The notes under the pieces were generated by a model. The model had not been told where the DNA came from, did not search any database, and was given only the letters and a program-made list of their open reading frames with translations. From an uncultured Alphaproteobacteria bacterium (GTDB lineage Bacteria > Pseudomonadota > Alphaproteobacteria > RF32 > CAG-239): a stretch of DNA of 6,469 bases. The stretch's first letter is position 1, and the number at the start of each line of letters is the position of its first letter. The stretch is taken from positions 1 to 6,469 of the forward strand of contig URWU01000091.1 of the NCBI GenBank assembly GCA_900551585.1, written 5' to 3'. The position numbers and the translations under genes were made by a program. Shown here in pieces: positions 1-6,420 of this stretch.

Positions 1-1198
1 TATTGGGCCAGCCTACAGTGCCATTACCGAAGTTCTGCCCCCAAGCGTTGCTAGTATTAGCGTACTCGGAAGAAGACCAATAGTAACCATTCGTTAAAAC
101 AGCGGCATCACCGCCGAGTTTTCCCAAAGCAGTATTGATAATTGCTTTATTAACTCCGGTTGCGCCGGAAGTTCCCGTACCGCTGGTCATCGCATCGGCA
201 TCATAACCATAAACCTGCATCAATTCGCCGATTGACGGCAAATACCAGTTTCCTTGTCCGAAATCACCGGTTTTGTCCCCGACATAAAACTGCGTAGCGG
301 CTGACGCGGCTATACCATTAGCCCCCATTTCATCAACAATCGCCTGTGTGTTGCTTTTGCCGTCAAACAACTCGGCATTGCCGTTCACCAGTTTTTGCGA
401 GCCCGTACCGCTGACGCTGATACCCGAGGTGTTGTCCAAGGTAACGCTGGCTTTGTTCAAAGCCCTGATACCATAAACCCGTGTTCCGGCCGCATTAATT
501 TTAATCACGCTGATATCGGCACCGGCCGCAGCTCCGTCAATGACGACAGCCGAACCGCCGGCCGTATTGGCATAATCCAATTCAATATTATTAATTTTAG
601 CATTGCTTTTGCTGATATTAATCATATTGGCATTGGCCGTCGTACTGCTGAAAGACATTTTATGGCCGTTGCCCTCAATGATGACATTATCGGCATTAAT
701 ATTAAGACTTTTGCTTAAGGTAACATCAGCGTCCAGAACCAGCTTTGCACCGTCAACAATCAAAGCCTGAATTTCATCATTGGTCATAGACGATGTAATC
801 GCCGTATAGCCCTCGGCCACGAAAGCCGCCGTGCTTTTTATCTGAGTCGGACCTGATGCGCCTCCGGAAGAACCGCCATTGCCGTTTTTAACCTGCATGG
901 TAAGAGCCTGATTGGCAACAGCCTTAAGCTGCTGCAACAAGAGTGTTCCGGTCTCCAAAGCTTCATTCGCGGCCTTAATAGTCTGAATCCCCTGAGTCAT
1001 TGAATCAAGCAGAGCGCCCAAATCTTCTGCCCTGTTATTCAATGCCGAAGCGGTATAATAAGCCGAAGGATTATCAATGGCGGAGTTTACCTCCAGGCCG
1101 GTAGACAAACGCAACTGAGTTTTATCCTGCAGCCTTTGGACTTGCTGCAAGGATAGTAAATTTGAACGCATACTTGCATTTAAACTTATCACACTCAT
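1..1198 (-). CDS. Flagellin-like protein with beta-helix-like and DUF1566-like central domains, partial (3' end beyond window)
   Basis: Translating the minus strand from the ATG at 1198 gives 399 codons with no stop, running off the left edge. Residues 1-100 are typical flagellin N-terminus (D0/D1 helices): the start MSVISLNASMRSNLLSLQ, then LSTGLEVNSAIDNPSAYYTA at 32-51 and an Ala/Leu/Gln-rich helix to about 99. Residues 105-117 are a Gly/Ser linker. Residues ~140-270 are rich in short Asn/Ile/Val strands (NINADNVIIEGNGHKMSF at 166-183), resembling a right-handed parallel beta-helix. From ~278 the sequence matches the DUF1566/Lcl-C/FISUMP pattern: FDGKSNT (278-284), WYLPSIGEL (318-326), YYWSSSEY (372-379) and NAW (384-386). 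The flagellin C-terminal helices would lie outside the window, so polymerisation into filament is not proven. The start is the canonical flagellin one, although the Shine-Dalgarno is weak. Flagellin identity of the N-terminus is near certain; the middle domains are recognised by motif only. Confidence 0.88.
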   Translation of the reverse strand, partial: MSVISLNASMRSNLLSLQQVQRLQDKTQLRLSTGLEVNSAIDNPSAYYTASALNNRAEDLGALLDSMTQGIQTIKAANEALETGTLLLQQLKAVANQALTMQVKNGNGGSSGGASGPTQIKSTAAFVAEGYTAITSSMTNDEIQALIVDGAKLVLDADVTLSKSLNINADNVIIEGNGHKMSFSSTTANANMINISKSNAKINNIELDYANTAGGSAVVIDGAAAGADISVIKINAAGTRVYGIRALNKASVTLDNTSGISVSGTGSQKLVNGNAELFDGKSNTQAIVDEMGANGIAASAATQFYVGDKTGDFGQGNWYLPSIGELMQVYGYDADAMTSGTGTSGATGVNKAIINTALGKLGGDAAVLTNGYYWSSSEYANTSNAWGQNFGNGTVGWPN

Positions 1199-1248
1199 TT
1201 TAACCACATACAATATATTATTAATATAAAATCTTACTGAACTTCTAT

Positions 1249-1275
1249 TAATCAGATTACCATTTTTCAACTTAA
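1249..1275 (-). promoter_or_regulatory. Candidate sigma-28 (FliA)-like promoter of the flagellin gene
   Basis: On the minus strand TTAAGTTG (1275-1268) is followed by an 11-base spacer and TCTGATTA (1256-1249). The enterobacterial FliA consensus is TAAAGTTT-N11-GCCGATAA, so the match is 6/8 and 5/8 with exact spacing. It would start transcription about 40-45 bases before the flagellin ATG. Flagellin genes are classic sigma-28 targets, but the DNA here is AT-rich and a chance match is possible. Confidence 0.35.
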
Positions 1276-1366
1276 CAATACACTAAAAAAGAAAACTTTT
1301 TTGTCTAGTATCGCTTGCCCGGCCTGGTTTTTTTGTTTATTTTTTCCCTCAAAAAAAACTGCGCAC

Positions 1367-1392
1367 AAAAAAAACCGCCGTTTAGGCGGTTT
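1367..1392 (-). terminator. Intrinsic terminator of lon
   Basis: A perfect 8-bp stem (AAACCGCC at 1392-1385 pairing with GGCGGTTT at 1379-1372, minus strand) encloses a 5-base loop (1384-1380). A run of T follows to 1367, giving eight consecutive T from 1374 including the stem end. It begins 18 bases after the lon stop codon. In the plus direction the T-run after the stem is short and interrupted, so it works mainly for lon. It separates lon transcription from the flagellin gene downstream. Confidence 0.9.
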
Positions 1393-1409
1393 CTTTTATC
1401 TCAATTTAT

Positions 1410-3794
1410 TTATTGTCTTGGATGACTTTCCTCTGGTATCACATCTTCGCAGCGGCAAATCTGCTTAAGAGGCTCAACTTTTTCCTTGAGGGCAATGTCA
1501 ATGACCTCGGAGACTTCCGAAACCGGAATAATCTTCATGCCTTTTTTGACATTGTCAGGAATTTCGACCAAGTCCTTTTCATTATCTTTAGGGATAAGAA
1601 CTGTCTTAATTCCGCCGCGCAAAGCCGCCAGCAGTTTTTCTTTCAAACCGCCAATCGGCAAAACTCTGCCCTGCAGGGTGATTTCACCGGTCATCGCCAC
1701 ATCTTTCTTGACCGGAATTTTGGTCAAAACAGAAACCAGCGTGGTAAACATGGCAATACCGGCGGAAGGACCGTCTTTCGGCGTTGCGCCCTCCGGCACG
1801 TGGACATGGATATCCGTTTTTTCAAAAATTTCCGGATTGATACCCAAAGCCCGTGACCGTGAACGAACCACAGAATAAGCTGTCTCGATAGATTCTTTCA
1901 TCACTTCGCCGAGCTTACCCGTTTCGGTAATTTTGCCTTTGCCGGGCATATCAACGGCTTCAATAAACAAGATATCGCCGCCGACCTCAGTCCAGGCCAG
2001 TCCGGTTGTGACGCCGACATGATCGGCCTCCTCGGCCTCTCCGTAACGGTATTTGATGACACCGAGATATTTCTCAAGATTTTTCGGCGAGACTTTAATT
2101 TTGGTATTCTTGCCTTCCGAAAGCAAAATCTCTTTAACTGCCTTGCGGGCAATTGTCGAAAGTTCGCGTTCCAGATTACGAACACCGGCCTCACGGGTAT
2201 AATAGCGGATAATATCGCGAATTGCGTCATCGGTAATAATCAGCTCGCTCTTTTTAACCGCGTTCTCTTCAAAAATCTTCGGAATCAAATGGCGTTTGGC
2301 AATCTCAATCTTCTCGTCTTCGGTATAACCGGACAAACGGATAATTTCCATACGATCCAATAACGGCCGCGGCATATCCAAAGAGTTGGCGGTTGTCACA
2401 AACATCACATCGGACAAATCATAATCCACTTCCAGATAATGGTCATTGAAGCTCGAGTTCTGCTCCGGATCCAAAACCTCCAGCAATGCGGAAGACGGAT
2501 CGCCGCGGTAGTCATTACCCAGCTTGTCGATTTCATCAAGCAGGAACAACGGATTAGATGTTGCAGCCTTTTTCATTCCTTTAACAATTTTACCAGGCAT
2601 AGACCCGATATAAGTCCGGCGGTGGCCGCGGATTTCCGCTTCATCGCGCATACCGCCCAGAGAGGCGCGGACAAAACTGCGTCCGGTGGCACGGGCAATT
2701 GATTTTCCGAGAGAAGTCTTACCAACACCCGGAGGGCCGACTAAACACAAAATCGGGCCTTTGATTTTATCGGCACGCGCCTGCACGGCCAGATATTCGA
2801 CAATGCGTTCTTTGACCTTTTCCAGACCATAATGGTCTTTTTCCAAAATTGCCATGGCTTTTGCCAGGTCTTTATTGACTTTGGAACGTTTTTTCCAAGG
2901 AATATCAAGCAGCCAGTCAAGATAATTGCGAACCACGGTTGCTTCGCTTGACATTGCGCTCATCGATTTAAGCTTTTTAACTTCTGCCAAGGCTTTTTCT
3001 TTGGCTTCCTTAGAAAGTTTGGTTTTTTCGATTTTTTTCAGATATTCGCTGATTTCTGAATCTTCGTCCCCGTCGCCGAGCTCTTTCTGAATAGCCTTCA
3101 TCTGCTCGTTCAGATAATATTCTTTCTGGCTCTTTTCCATTTGCTTTTTAACACGGGACTTAATTTTGTTCTCAACTTCCAAAACCGTCAATTCGGCATC
3201 CATAAAGCCCAGAATTTTTTCAAAACGCTCAGCTAAAGTCCGGCCTTCCAGCAACGCCTGCTTTTCAGGGATTTTCAAAGACAGGTGAGCGGCAATCGTA
3301 TCAGCCAGCTTACCGTAATCTTCAATTTGGTTAACCGAAACTAAAACCTCGGGCGGAGTCTTCTTTGAGAGTTTGACATATTCTTCAAACTGCGACAAAA
3401 CCGCACGCACCAAAGCCGCCAGTTCCAGATTATTCTCATCGCTGATTTCGGGAATGACTTCGGCTTCAGCCTGCATAAATTCTTTGTTCTTGACAAATTT
3501 GCTGATTTTAACGCGCTCAACACCCTCTATCAGAACTTTAACCGTTCCGTCGGGGAGCTTCAGCATTTGTACCACGGTGCCGAGCGTGCCGATATGATAA
3601 ATATCATCGGGGGTCGGATCTTCAACCGTTGCATCTTTCTGGGTTGCCAAAACGATATTGCCGTCGCTGTCAACCACGCTTTGCAGAGCTTTGATAGACT
3701 TGTCACGGCCAACAAACAAAGGGACTATCATTTTCGGATATACAACAATATCCCTCAACGGGAGAACGGGATATTTTTCTTTTTTCACGGCCAT
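1410..3794 (-). CDS. lon: ATP-dependent serine protease Lon (LonA type)
   Basis: Cytoplasmic AAA+ protease that unfolds and degrades damaged and specific regulatory proteins. Numbering from the chosen start (794 residues, close to the usual ~780-810): the N-terminal substrate-binding domain begins at PVLPLRDIVVYP (residues 9-20) and spans to about 200, followed by a charged coiled-coil region (~210-280). The AAA+ module has Walker A GPPGVGKT at 353-360, Walker B LFLLDEIDK at 416-424, an arginine in LLDRME (481), and the sensor-2 GVRNLER near 537-543. The protease domain has the motif DGPSAG with catalytic Ser677 and GGLKEK with Lys720, the same 43-residue separation as E. coli Ser679/Lys722. 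All key residues are present. An upstream in-frame ATG at 3815 would add seven residues (801 aa), but AAGGA lies 7 bases before the ATG at 3794 and the upstream ATG has no comparable site. The gene is divergent from fliN and followed by its own terminator. Confidence 0.98.
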   Translation of the reverse strand: MAVKKEKYPVLPLRDIVVYPKMIVPLFVGRDKSIKALQSVVDSDGNIVLATQKDATVEDPTPDDIYHIGTLGTVVQMLKLPDGTVKVLIEGVERVKISKFVKNKEFMQAEAEVIPEISDENNLELAALVRAVLSQFEEYVKLSKKTPPEVLVSVNQIEDYGKLADTIAAHLSLKIPEKQALLEGRTLAERFEKILGFMDAELTVLEVENKIKSRVKKQMEKSQKEYYLNEQMKAIQKELGDGDEDSEISEYLKKIEKTKLSKEAKEKALAEVKKLKSMSAMSSEATVVRNYLDWLLDIPWKKRSKVNKDLAKAMAILEKDHYGLEKVKERIVEYLAVQARADKIKGPILCLVGPPGVGKTSLGKSIARATGRSFVRASLGGMRDEAEIRGHRRTYIGSMPGKIVKGMKKAATSNPLFLLDEIDKLGNDYRGDPSSALLEVLDPEQNSSFNDHYLEVDYDLSDVMFVTTANSLDMPRPLLDRMEIIRLSGYTEDEKIEIAKRHLIPKIFEENAVKKSELIITDDAIRDIIRYYTREAGVRNLERELSTIARKAVKEILLSEGKNTKIKVSPKNLEKYLGVIKYRYGEAEEADHVGVTTGLAWTEVGGDILFIEAVDMPGKGKITETGKLGEVMKESIETAYSVVRSRSRALGINPEIFEKTDIHVHVPEGATPKDGPSAGIAMFTTLVSVLTKIPVKKDVAMTGEITLQGRVLPIGGLKEKLLAALRGGIKTVLIPKDNEKDLVEIPDNVKKGMKIIPVSEVSEVIDIALKEKVEPLKQICRCEDVIPEESHPRQ

Positions 3795-3801
3795 TTCATT
3801 T

Positions 3802-3806
3802 TCCTT
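3802..3806 (-). promoter_or_regulatory. Ribosome binding site that fixes the lon start
   Basis: Minus-strand AAGGA sits 7 bases before the ATG at 3794-3792. It falls inside the reading frame opened by the earlier ATG at 3815, so it supports the shorter 794-residue Lon. Family alignments also usually begin close to the PVLPLRD segment, which the short form keeps whole. Confidence 0.7.
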
Positions 3807-3835
3807 AAAAATCATCTTCGGTTATCTACTATAAC

Positions 3836-3864
3836 TATATAAGAGAACATAATCAAAACTGCAA
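3836..3864 (-). promoter_or_regulatory. Candidate sigma-70-type promoter of lon
   Basis: Minus strand: TTGCAG (3864-3859), 17-base spacer, TATATA (3841-3836). A shifted -10, TATAGT, begins two bases later. The predicted start near 3829 gives a leader of about 35 bases to the chosen ATG. I do not see a good heat-shock (sigma-32) CCCCAT-type -10 in the spacer, although lon is often heat-inducible. The hexamers are only moderate matches in AT-rich DNA. Confidence 0.4.
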
Positions 3865-3942
3865 TATTCGCTAAAACTTTTTTGGCATATTTCTCATTTT
3901 TGAGCAATGATTAAACTTTTTAATCCACAACAAGCTGAGCTT

Positions 3943-3972
3943 TTGCAAAATAAGGTTTAATAAGTGCATAAT
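3943..3972 (+). promoter_or_regulatory. Candidate promoter of the fliN - DUF374 - waaA - lpxK operon
   Basis: TTGCAA (3943-3948), 18-base spacer, CATAAT (3967-3972, five of six to TATAAT). A second possible pair lies just downstream: TTGCTT (3979-3984), 16 bases, TATTAT (4001-4006). Either would serve the plus-strand genes starting at 4039. The AT-rich spacer allows several readings, so the exact element is uncertain; that a promoter lies in this divergent spacer is more secure. Confidence 0.35.
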
Positions 3973-4038
3973 TTGAATTTGCTTAAATAAAAAAATTATA
4001 TATTATAAGAGCAAATTGAATAACGGAGATAAGTTTTA

Positions 4039-4290
4039 ATGGCTAAGATTGTAAAAAATGCCGACATCGGAGAAGAAATTAAAGTTGATATTTCTGTCAC
4101 TCTGGGCACCGCCGACCTGCGGGTTCATCAATTGTTGAAACTCGGCCGCGGCGCTGTGGTCGAGCTCGACCGCGACGTCAACGATTATGTTGATATTTAT
4201 GCCAATGACGTGCTCATCGGCCATGGTGAAGTTGTCATTACCGAAACCGATAAAATCGGCATCTCCATTACTGATACTTTGAAGAAATAA
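4039..4290 (+). CDS. fliN: Flagellar motor switch protein FliN, minimal single-domain form
   Basis: The 83-residue protein is almost wholly a SpoA (surface presentation of antigens) domain. FliN sits in the cytoplasmic C-ring of the flagellar motor with FliM and FliG and helps set rotation direction and assist export. Visible family pattern: the segment VDISVTLGTADLRVHQLLKL (residues 16-35), then GRGAVVELDR, VDIYANDVLIGHGEVVI, and the ending KIGISITD. It is much shorter than E. coli FliN (137 residues), lacking the poorly conserved N-terminal part; short forms are known elsewhere. The start is fixed by an in-frame TAA at 4030-4032, and GGAG at 4025-4028 is the likely ribosome site, with a rather long 10-base spacing. 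Type III secretion HrcQb/SctQ proteins share the domain, but the flagellin nearby favours FliN. It is separated by 7 bases from a lipid acyltransferase gene, an unusual partner. Confidence 0.9.
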   Translation: MAKIVKNADIGEEIKVDISVTLGTADLRVHQLLKLGRGAVVELDRDVNDYVDIYANDVLIGHGEVVITETDKIGISITDTLKK

Positions 4291-4297
4291 TTGAGCA

Positions 4298-5062
4298 ATG
4301 TTCAACCTGAAAAGACGTCTGAAAAAACATATCAAAGATTTTTGTCATACTAATTTCGTCTCAAACCTGATTAGTTCGCTGATTTACGGCTATACCAGAC
4401 TGGTCTACCGCACCACCGACTGGCAGATTATCGGCCGCGAACATCCTGTTTCCCTGTGGGAAGAAGGCAAAGACTTCATTCTCATCGGCTGGCATGGCCG
4501 CGCCCTGATGCTGCCGGCTTTCCGCGATTATCGTTTTCCGCTCAATGCCTTGGTATCATTACACAATGACGGCCGCATGATTGCCGGTGTTTTGCAAAAA
4601 TACGGCCTCGGCACAATCGGCGGCTCCAGCAACAACAATGCCCGCGGCGCCGCTCTGAACCTGATGAGCTCGCTCAATGACAACACTTCAATCTGCATTA
4701 TCCCCGACGGCCCCCGAGGCCCGCGCATGCATTTATCAATGAGCCCGATTTATTATGCCCAGAAAACCGGCAAGCCGATTATCTGCATGACCTACAGTAC
4801 CAAACGCTGCAAAATCGCCGAAAAAGCCTGGGATAAGATGATGCTTCCCTATCCTTTCAACAAAGGAATTTGCTTATTCAGCGAACCGGTTTATATTCCG
4901 CCGGCTCTTGATGACAAAAGCATGGAAGAACAGCGCTGCAAAATCGAAAATATGATGAACGAACTCAATTATACGGCTGACCGCAAAATGGGACTGACGC
5001 CGATAAAACCCGGCAGCAAAGCCAAAAACAAAAACGATAAGAAAAAGCCTCAGGGAAAATAA
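4298..5062 (+). CDS. DUF374 / LpxJ-like lysophospholipid acyltransferase-family protein (putative lipid A acyltransferase)
   Basis: A 254-residue protein with DUF374 landmarks: GWHGR (64-68), SLHNDGRM (87-94), GGSS (108-111) and PDGPRGPR (136-143), followed by YYAQKTGKPIICMTY (152-166). Some DUF374 members (LpxJ of Campylobacterota) are known late acyltransferases of lipid A; that, plus the position directly before waaA and lpxK, suggests a role in adding a secondary acyl chain to lipid A or a related lipid at the inner membrane. This function is inferred. Compared with the family pattern I remember (SRHRDGE and RGSS), this protein has SLHNDGR and GGSS, so charged positions differ. The C-terminus (from ~239) is a Lys/Asn-rich, probably disordered tail. 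Residues ~17-36 are moderately hydrophobic and may contact the membrane. An in-frame TGA at 4292-4294 fixes the earliest start; the ribosome site is weak (GAG at 4293-4295), suggesting translational coupling to fliN. Confidence 0.88.
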   Translation: MFNLKRRLKKHIKDFCHTNFVSNLISSLIYGYTRLVYRTTDWQIIGREHPVSLWEEGKDFILIGWHGRALMLPAFRDYRFPLNALVSLHNDGRMIAGVLQKYGLGTIGGSSNNNARGAALNLMSSLNDNTSICIIPDGPRGPRMHLSMSPIYYAQKTGKPIICMTYSTKRCKIAEKAWDKMMLPYPFNKGICLFSEPVYIPPALDDKSMEEQRCKIENMMNELNYTADRKMGLTPIKPGSKAKNKNDKKKPQGK

Positions 5063-5064
5063 CC

Positions 5065-6324
5065 ATGTTTATCCGTATCTACAACACTCTTATCCGCGTT
5101 TTATACCCTCTCGTTATCAGCCGTTATATCAAAAAACGCATGCATAACGGCAAAGAAGACGCCAAGCGCTTTAATGAACGCATGGGACGCCCGACTATGA
5201 AACGCCCCGAGGGAAAACTGATTTGGTTTCATGGCGCTTCGGTTGGTGAATCTTTATCCATGCTGCCGCTGATTAACAAACTTCTGGAACAATATCCCGA
5301 CGCGCATATCATGGTCACGACCGGCACGGTCACCTCCGCTGATTTGATGGGCAAACGCCTGCCGGAACGTGCTTTTCACCAATATGTTCCGATTGATAAT
5401 CCAAAATTTGTCACCCGTTTTATCCGCTCATGGCAGCCGGATTTGGTTTTGTGGTTTGAATCTGACTTGTGGCCGGCGCTCTTATCCGGTATCAAGCGCA
5501 AAAATATCCCTCTGATTTTGGTCAACGGCCGCATTTCCAACAAATCTTTCAAGCGCTGGCAGCAGTTTGACTTCATCAGCAAAGAACTGCTGGGCTGCTT
5601 TACTTTCTGTCTCGGCCAGTCGGAAGAAGACGCTTACCGGCTGCGTATTTTGGGCGCCAAAGATTCCATGTGCCTCGGCAACTTAAAATACGCCGGAATC
5701 AATCCGCCCGTTGACGAAAACAAAAAAGCCGAAATAGCGGCTCAAATCGGCAACCGCCCGTTATGGGCCGTCAGCTCGACCCATAGTGATGAAGAACTGA
5801 AAATCGGCAAATTCTTGAAACGCATGACCGAAAAAGTTCCCGGCCTGATGACAATTATCGCCCCGCGCCACCCGACCCGCGGCGTTGAAATTCAAAACCA
5901 GCTCAACGAACTCGGCCTCAAAACGGCCCTGCGTTCCAAAAACGAAAAAATCACCAAACAAACAGATGTTTACATCGCTGATACTATCGGCGAAGTCGGT
6001 ATCTGGTATGATATGGCGCCGATTGTTTTTATCGGCGGTTCCCTAATCCCCCACGGCGGCCAAAACTTCATAGAACCCTCCCGCTTTCGTGATGCCGTCA
6101 TTGTCGGGCCGCATATGCATAATTTCACTGACGCAATGAACCGCGCCAAAAAAGCCGATGCCGTTATTCAGGTTAATGATGTTCTGGAACTGGAAGAAAC
6201 CCTTCTCCAGCTTTTGAGCAACAAAGATTTGCTCGAAGCCAAACGCAGCCTCGCCTATAATTGGGCCTACGGCGAAGCAAAAGTGCTTGACGGTATTGTT
6301 GAAAAAGTTAAAGGATATCTTTAA
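5065..6324 (+). CDS. waaA: 3-deoxy-D-manno-octulosonic acid transferase (Kdo transferase)
   Basis: Transfers Kdo from CMP-Kdo to the lipid A precursor at the cytoplasmic face of the inner membrane, starting the LPS inner core. The 419-residue length is normal for this GT-B (GT30) enzyme. An N-terminal hydrophobic/basic anchor spans residues ~6-25. The N-terminal domain has FHGASVGE (55-62), whose Glu62 corresponds to the catalytic base, and ESDLWP (132-137). The C-terminal nucleotide-binding domain has GNLKYA (205-210), APRHP (266-270), GGS (324-326) and HGGQNFIEP (330-338), with Glu337 at the usual position. All main motifs are intact. Sequence alone does not tell whether it adds one or two Kdo residues. 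AGGG at 5052-5055, inside the end of the acyltransferase gene, is the ribosome site 9 bases before the ATG. It lies 2 bases after the preceding gene and abuts lpxK. Confidence 0.97.
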   Translation: MFIRIYNTLIRVLYPLVISRYIKKRMHNGKEDAKRFNERMGRPTMKRPEGKLIWFHGASVGESLSMLPLINKLLEQYPDAHIMVTTGTVTSADLMGKRLPERAFHQYVPIDNPKFVTRFIRSWQPDLVLWFESDLWPALLSGIKRKNIPLILVNGRISNKSFKRWQQFDFISKELLGCFTFCLGQSEEDAYRLRILGAKDSMCLGNLKYAGINPPVDENKKAEIAAQIGNRPLWAVSSTHSDEELKIGKFLKRMTEKVPGLMTIIAPRHPTRGVEIQNQLNELGLKTALRSKNEKITKQTDVYIADTIGEVGIWYDMAPIVFIGGSLIPHGGQNFIEPSRFRDAVIVGPHMHNFTDAMNRAKKADAVIQVNDVLELEETLLQLLSNKDLLEAKRSLAYNWAYGEAKVLDGIVEKVKGYL

Positions 6325-6420
6325 ATGAAAACGCCAAGTCATTGGAAAGAAAAGAATTTAATTTCAGATTTATTACTGCCTTTAGGCTGCCTTTATAACT
6401 TGGCCACTAAATTAAATATC
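6325..6420 (+). CDS. lpxK: Tetraacyldisaccharide 4'-kinase LpxK, N-terminal fragment (cut by adapter)
   Basis: The ATG directly follows the waaA TAA with no gap. The first 32 codons read MKTPSHWKEKNLISDLLLPL and then GCLYNLATKLNI, the familiar LpxK beginning (MKTPxFW, hydrophobic LLLPLxxLY membrane-associated helix). LpxK phosphorylates the 4' position of the lipid A disaccharide. Position after waaA supports the call. The Walker A loop and the rest of the protein (about 300 residues in the family) are missing because the biological sequence ends at about 6420. In frame, translation would continue six codons into adapter and stop at 6439-6441; those residues are not real. This is an assembly end, not a natural truncation. 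Confidence 0.87.

Noticed and set aside
395..718. 107-codon plus-strand open frame opposite the flagellin-like gene
   Set aside because: Lies antisense to a clearly coding region, matches no family I know and has no good ribosome site; it arises from the codon pattern of the real gene.
1305..1330. GG/GC-containing stretch considered as a sigma-54 promoter of the flagellin gene
   Set aside because: On the minus strand the GG and GC elements are 10 bases apart, not the required 12, and flanking bases do not fit.
1413..2702. Several plus-strand open frames opposite lon
   Set aside because: lon is a full-length protein with all motifs; these frames are low-complexity-like mirror translations without recognisable domains.
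3893..3904. Inverted repeat CTCA-TTTT-TGAG in the spacer, considered as a terminator
   Set aside because: The 4-bp stem is too weak and it lies between divergent genes, where no terminator is needed.
3932..3942. Small palindrome AAGCT-G-AGCTT in the lon/fliN spacer, considered as an operator
   Set aside because: Only 11 bases with no second copy in the spacer; expected by chance in DNA of this length.
4036..4335. 99-codon minus-strand open frame opposite fliN
   Set aside because: Antisense to the SpoA coding region, and its composition is that of a shadow frame.
6043..6342. 99-codon minus-strand open frame opposite the waaA end
   Set aside because: Covers the conserved WaaA C-terminal motifs on the other strand; no independent evidence.
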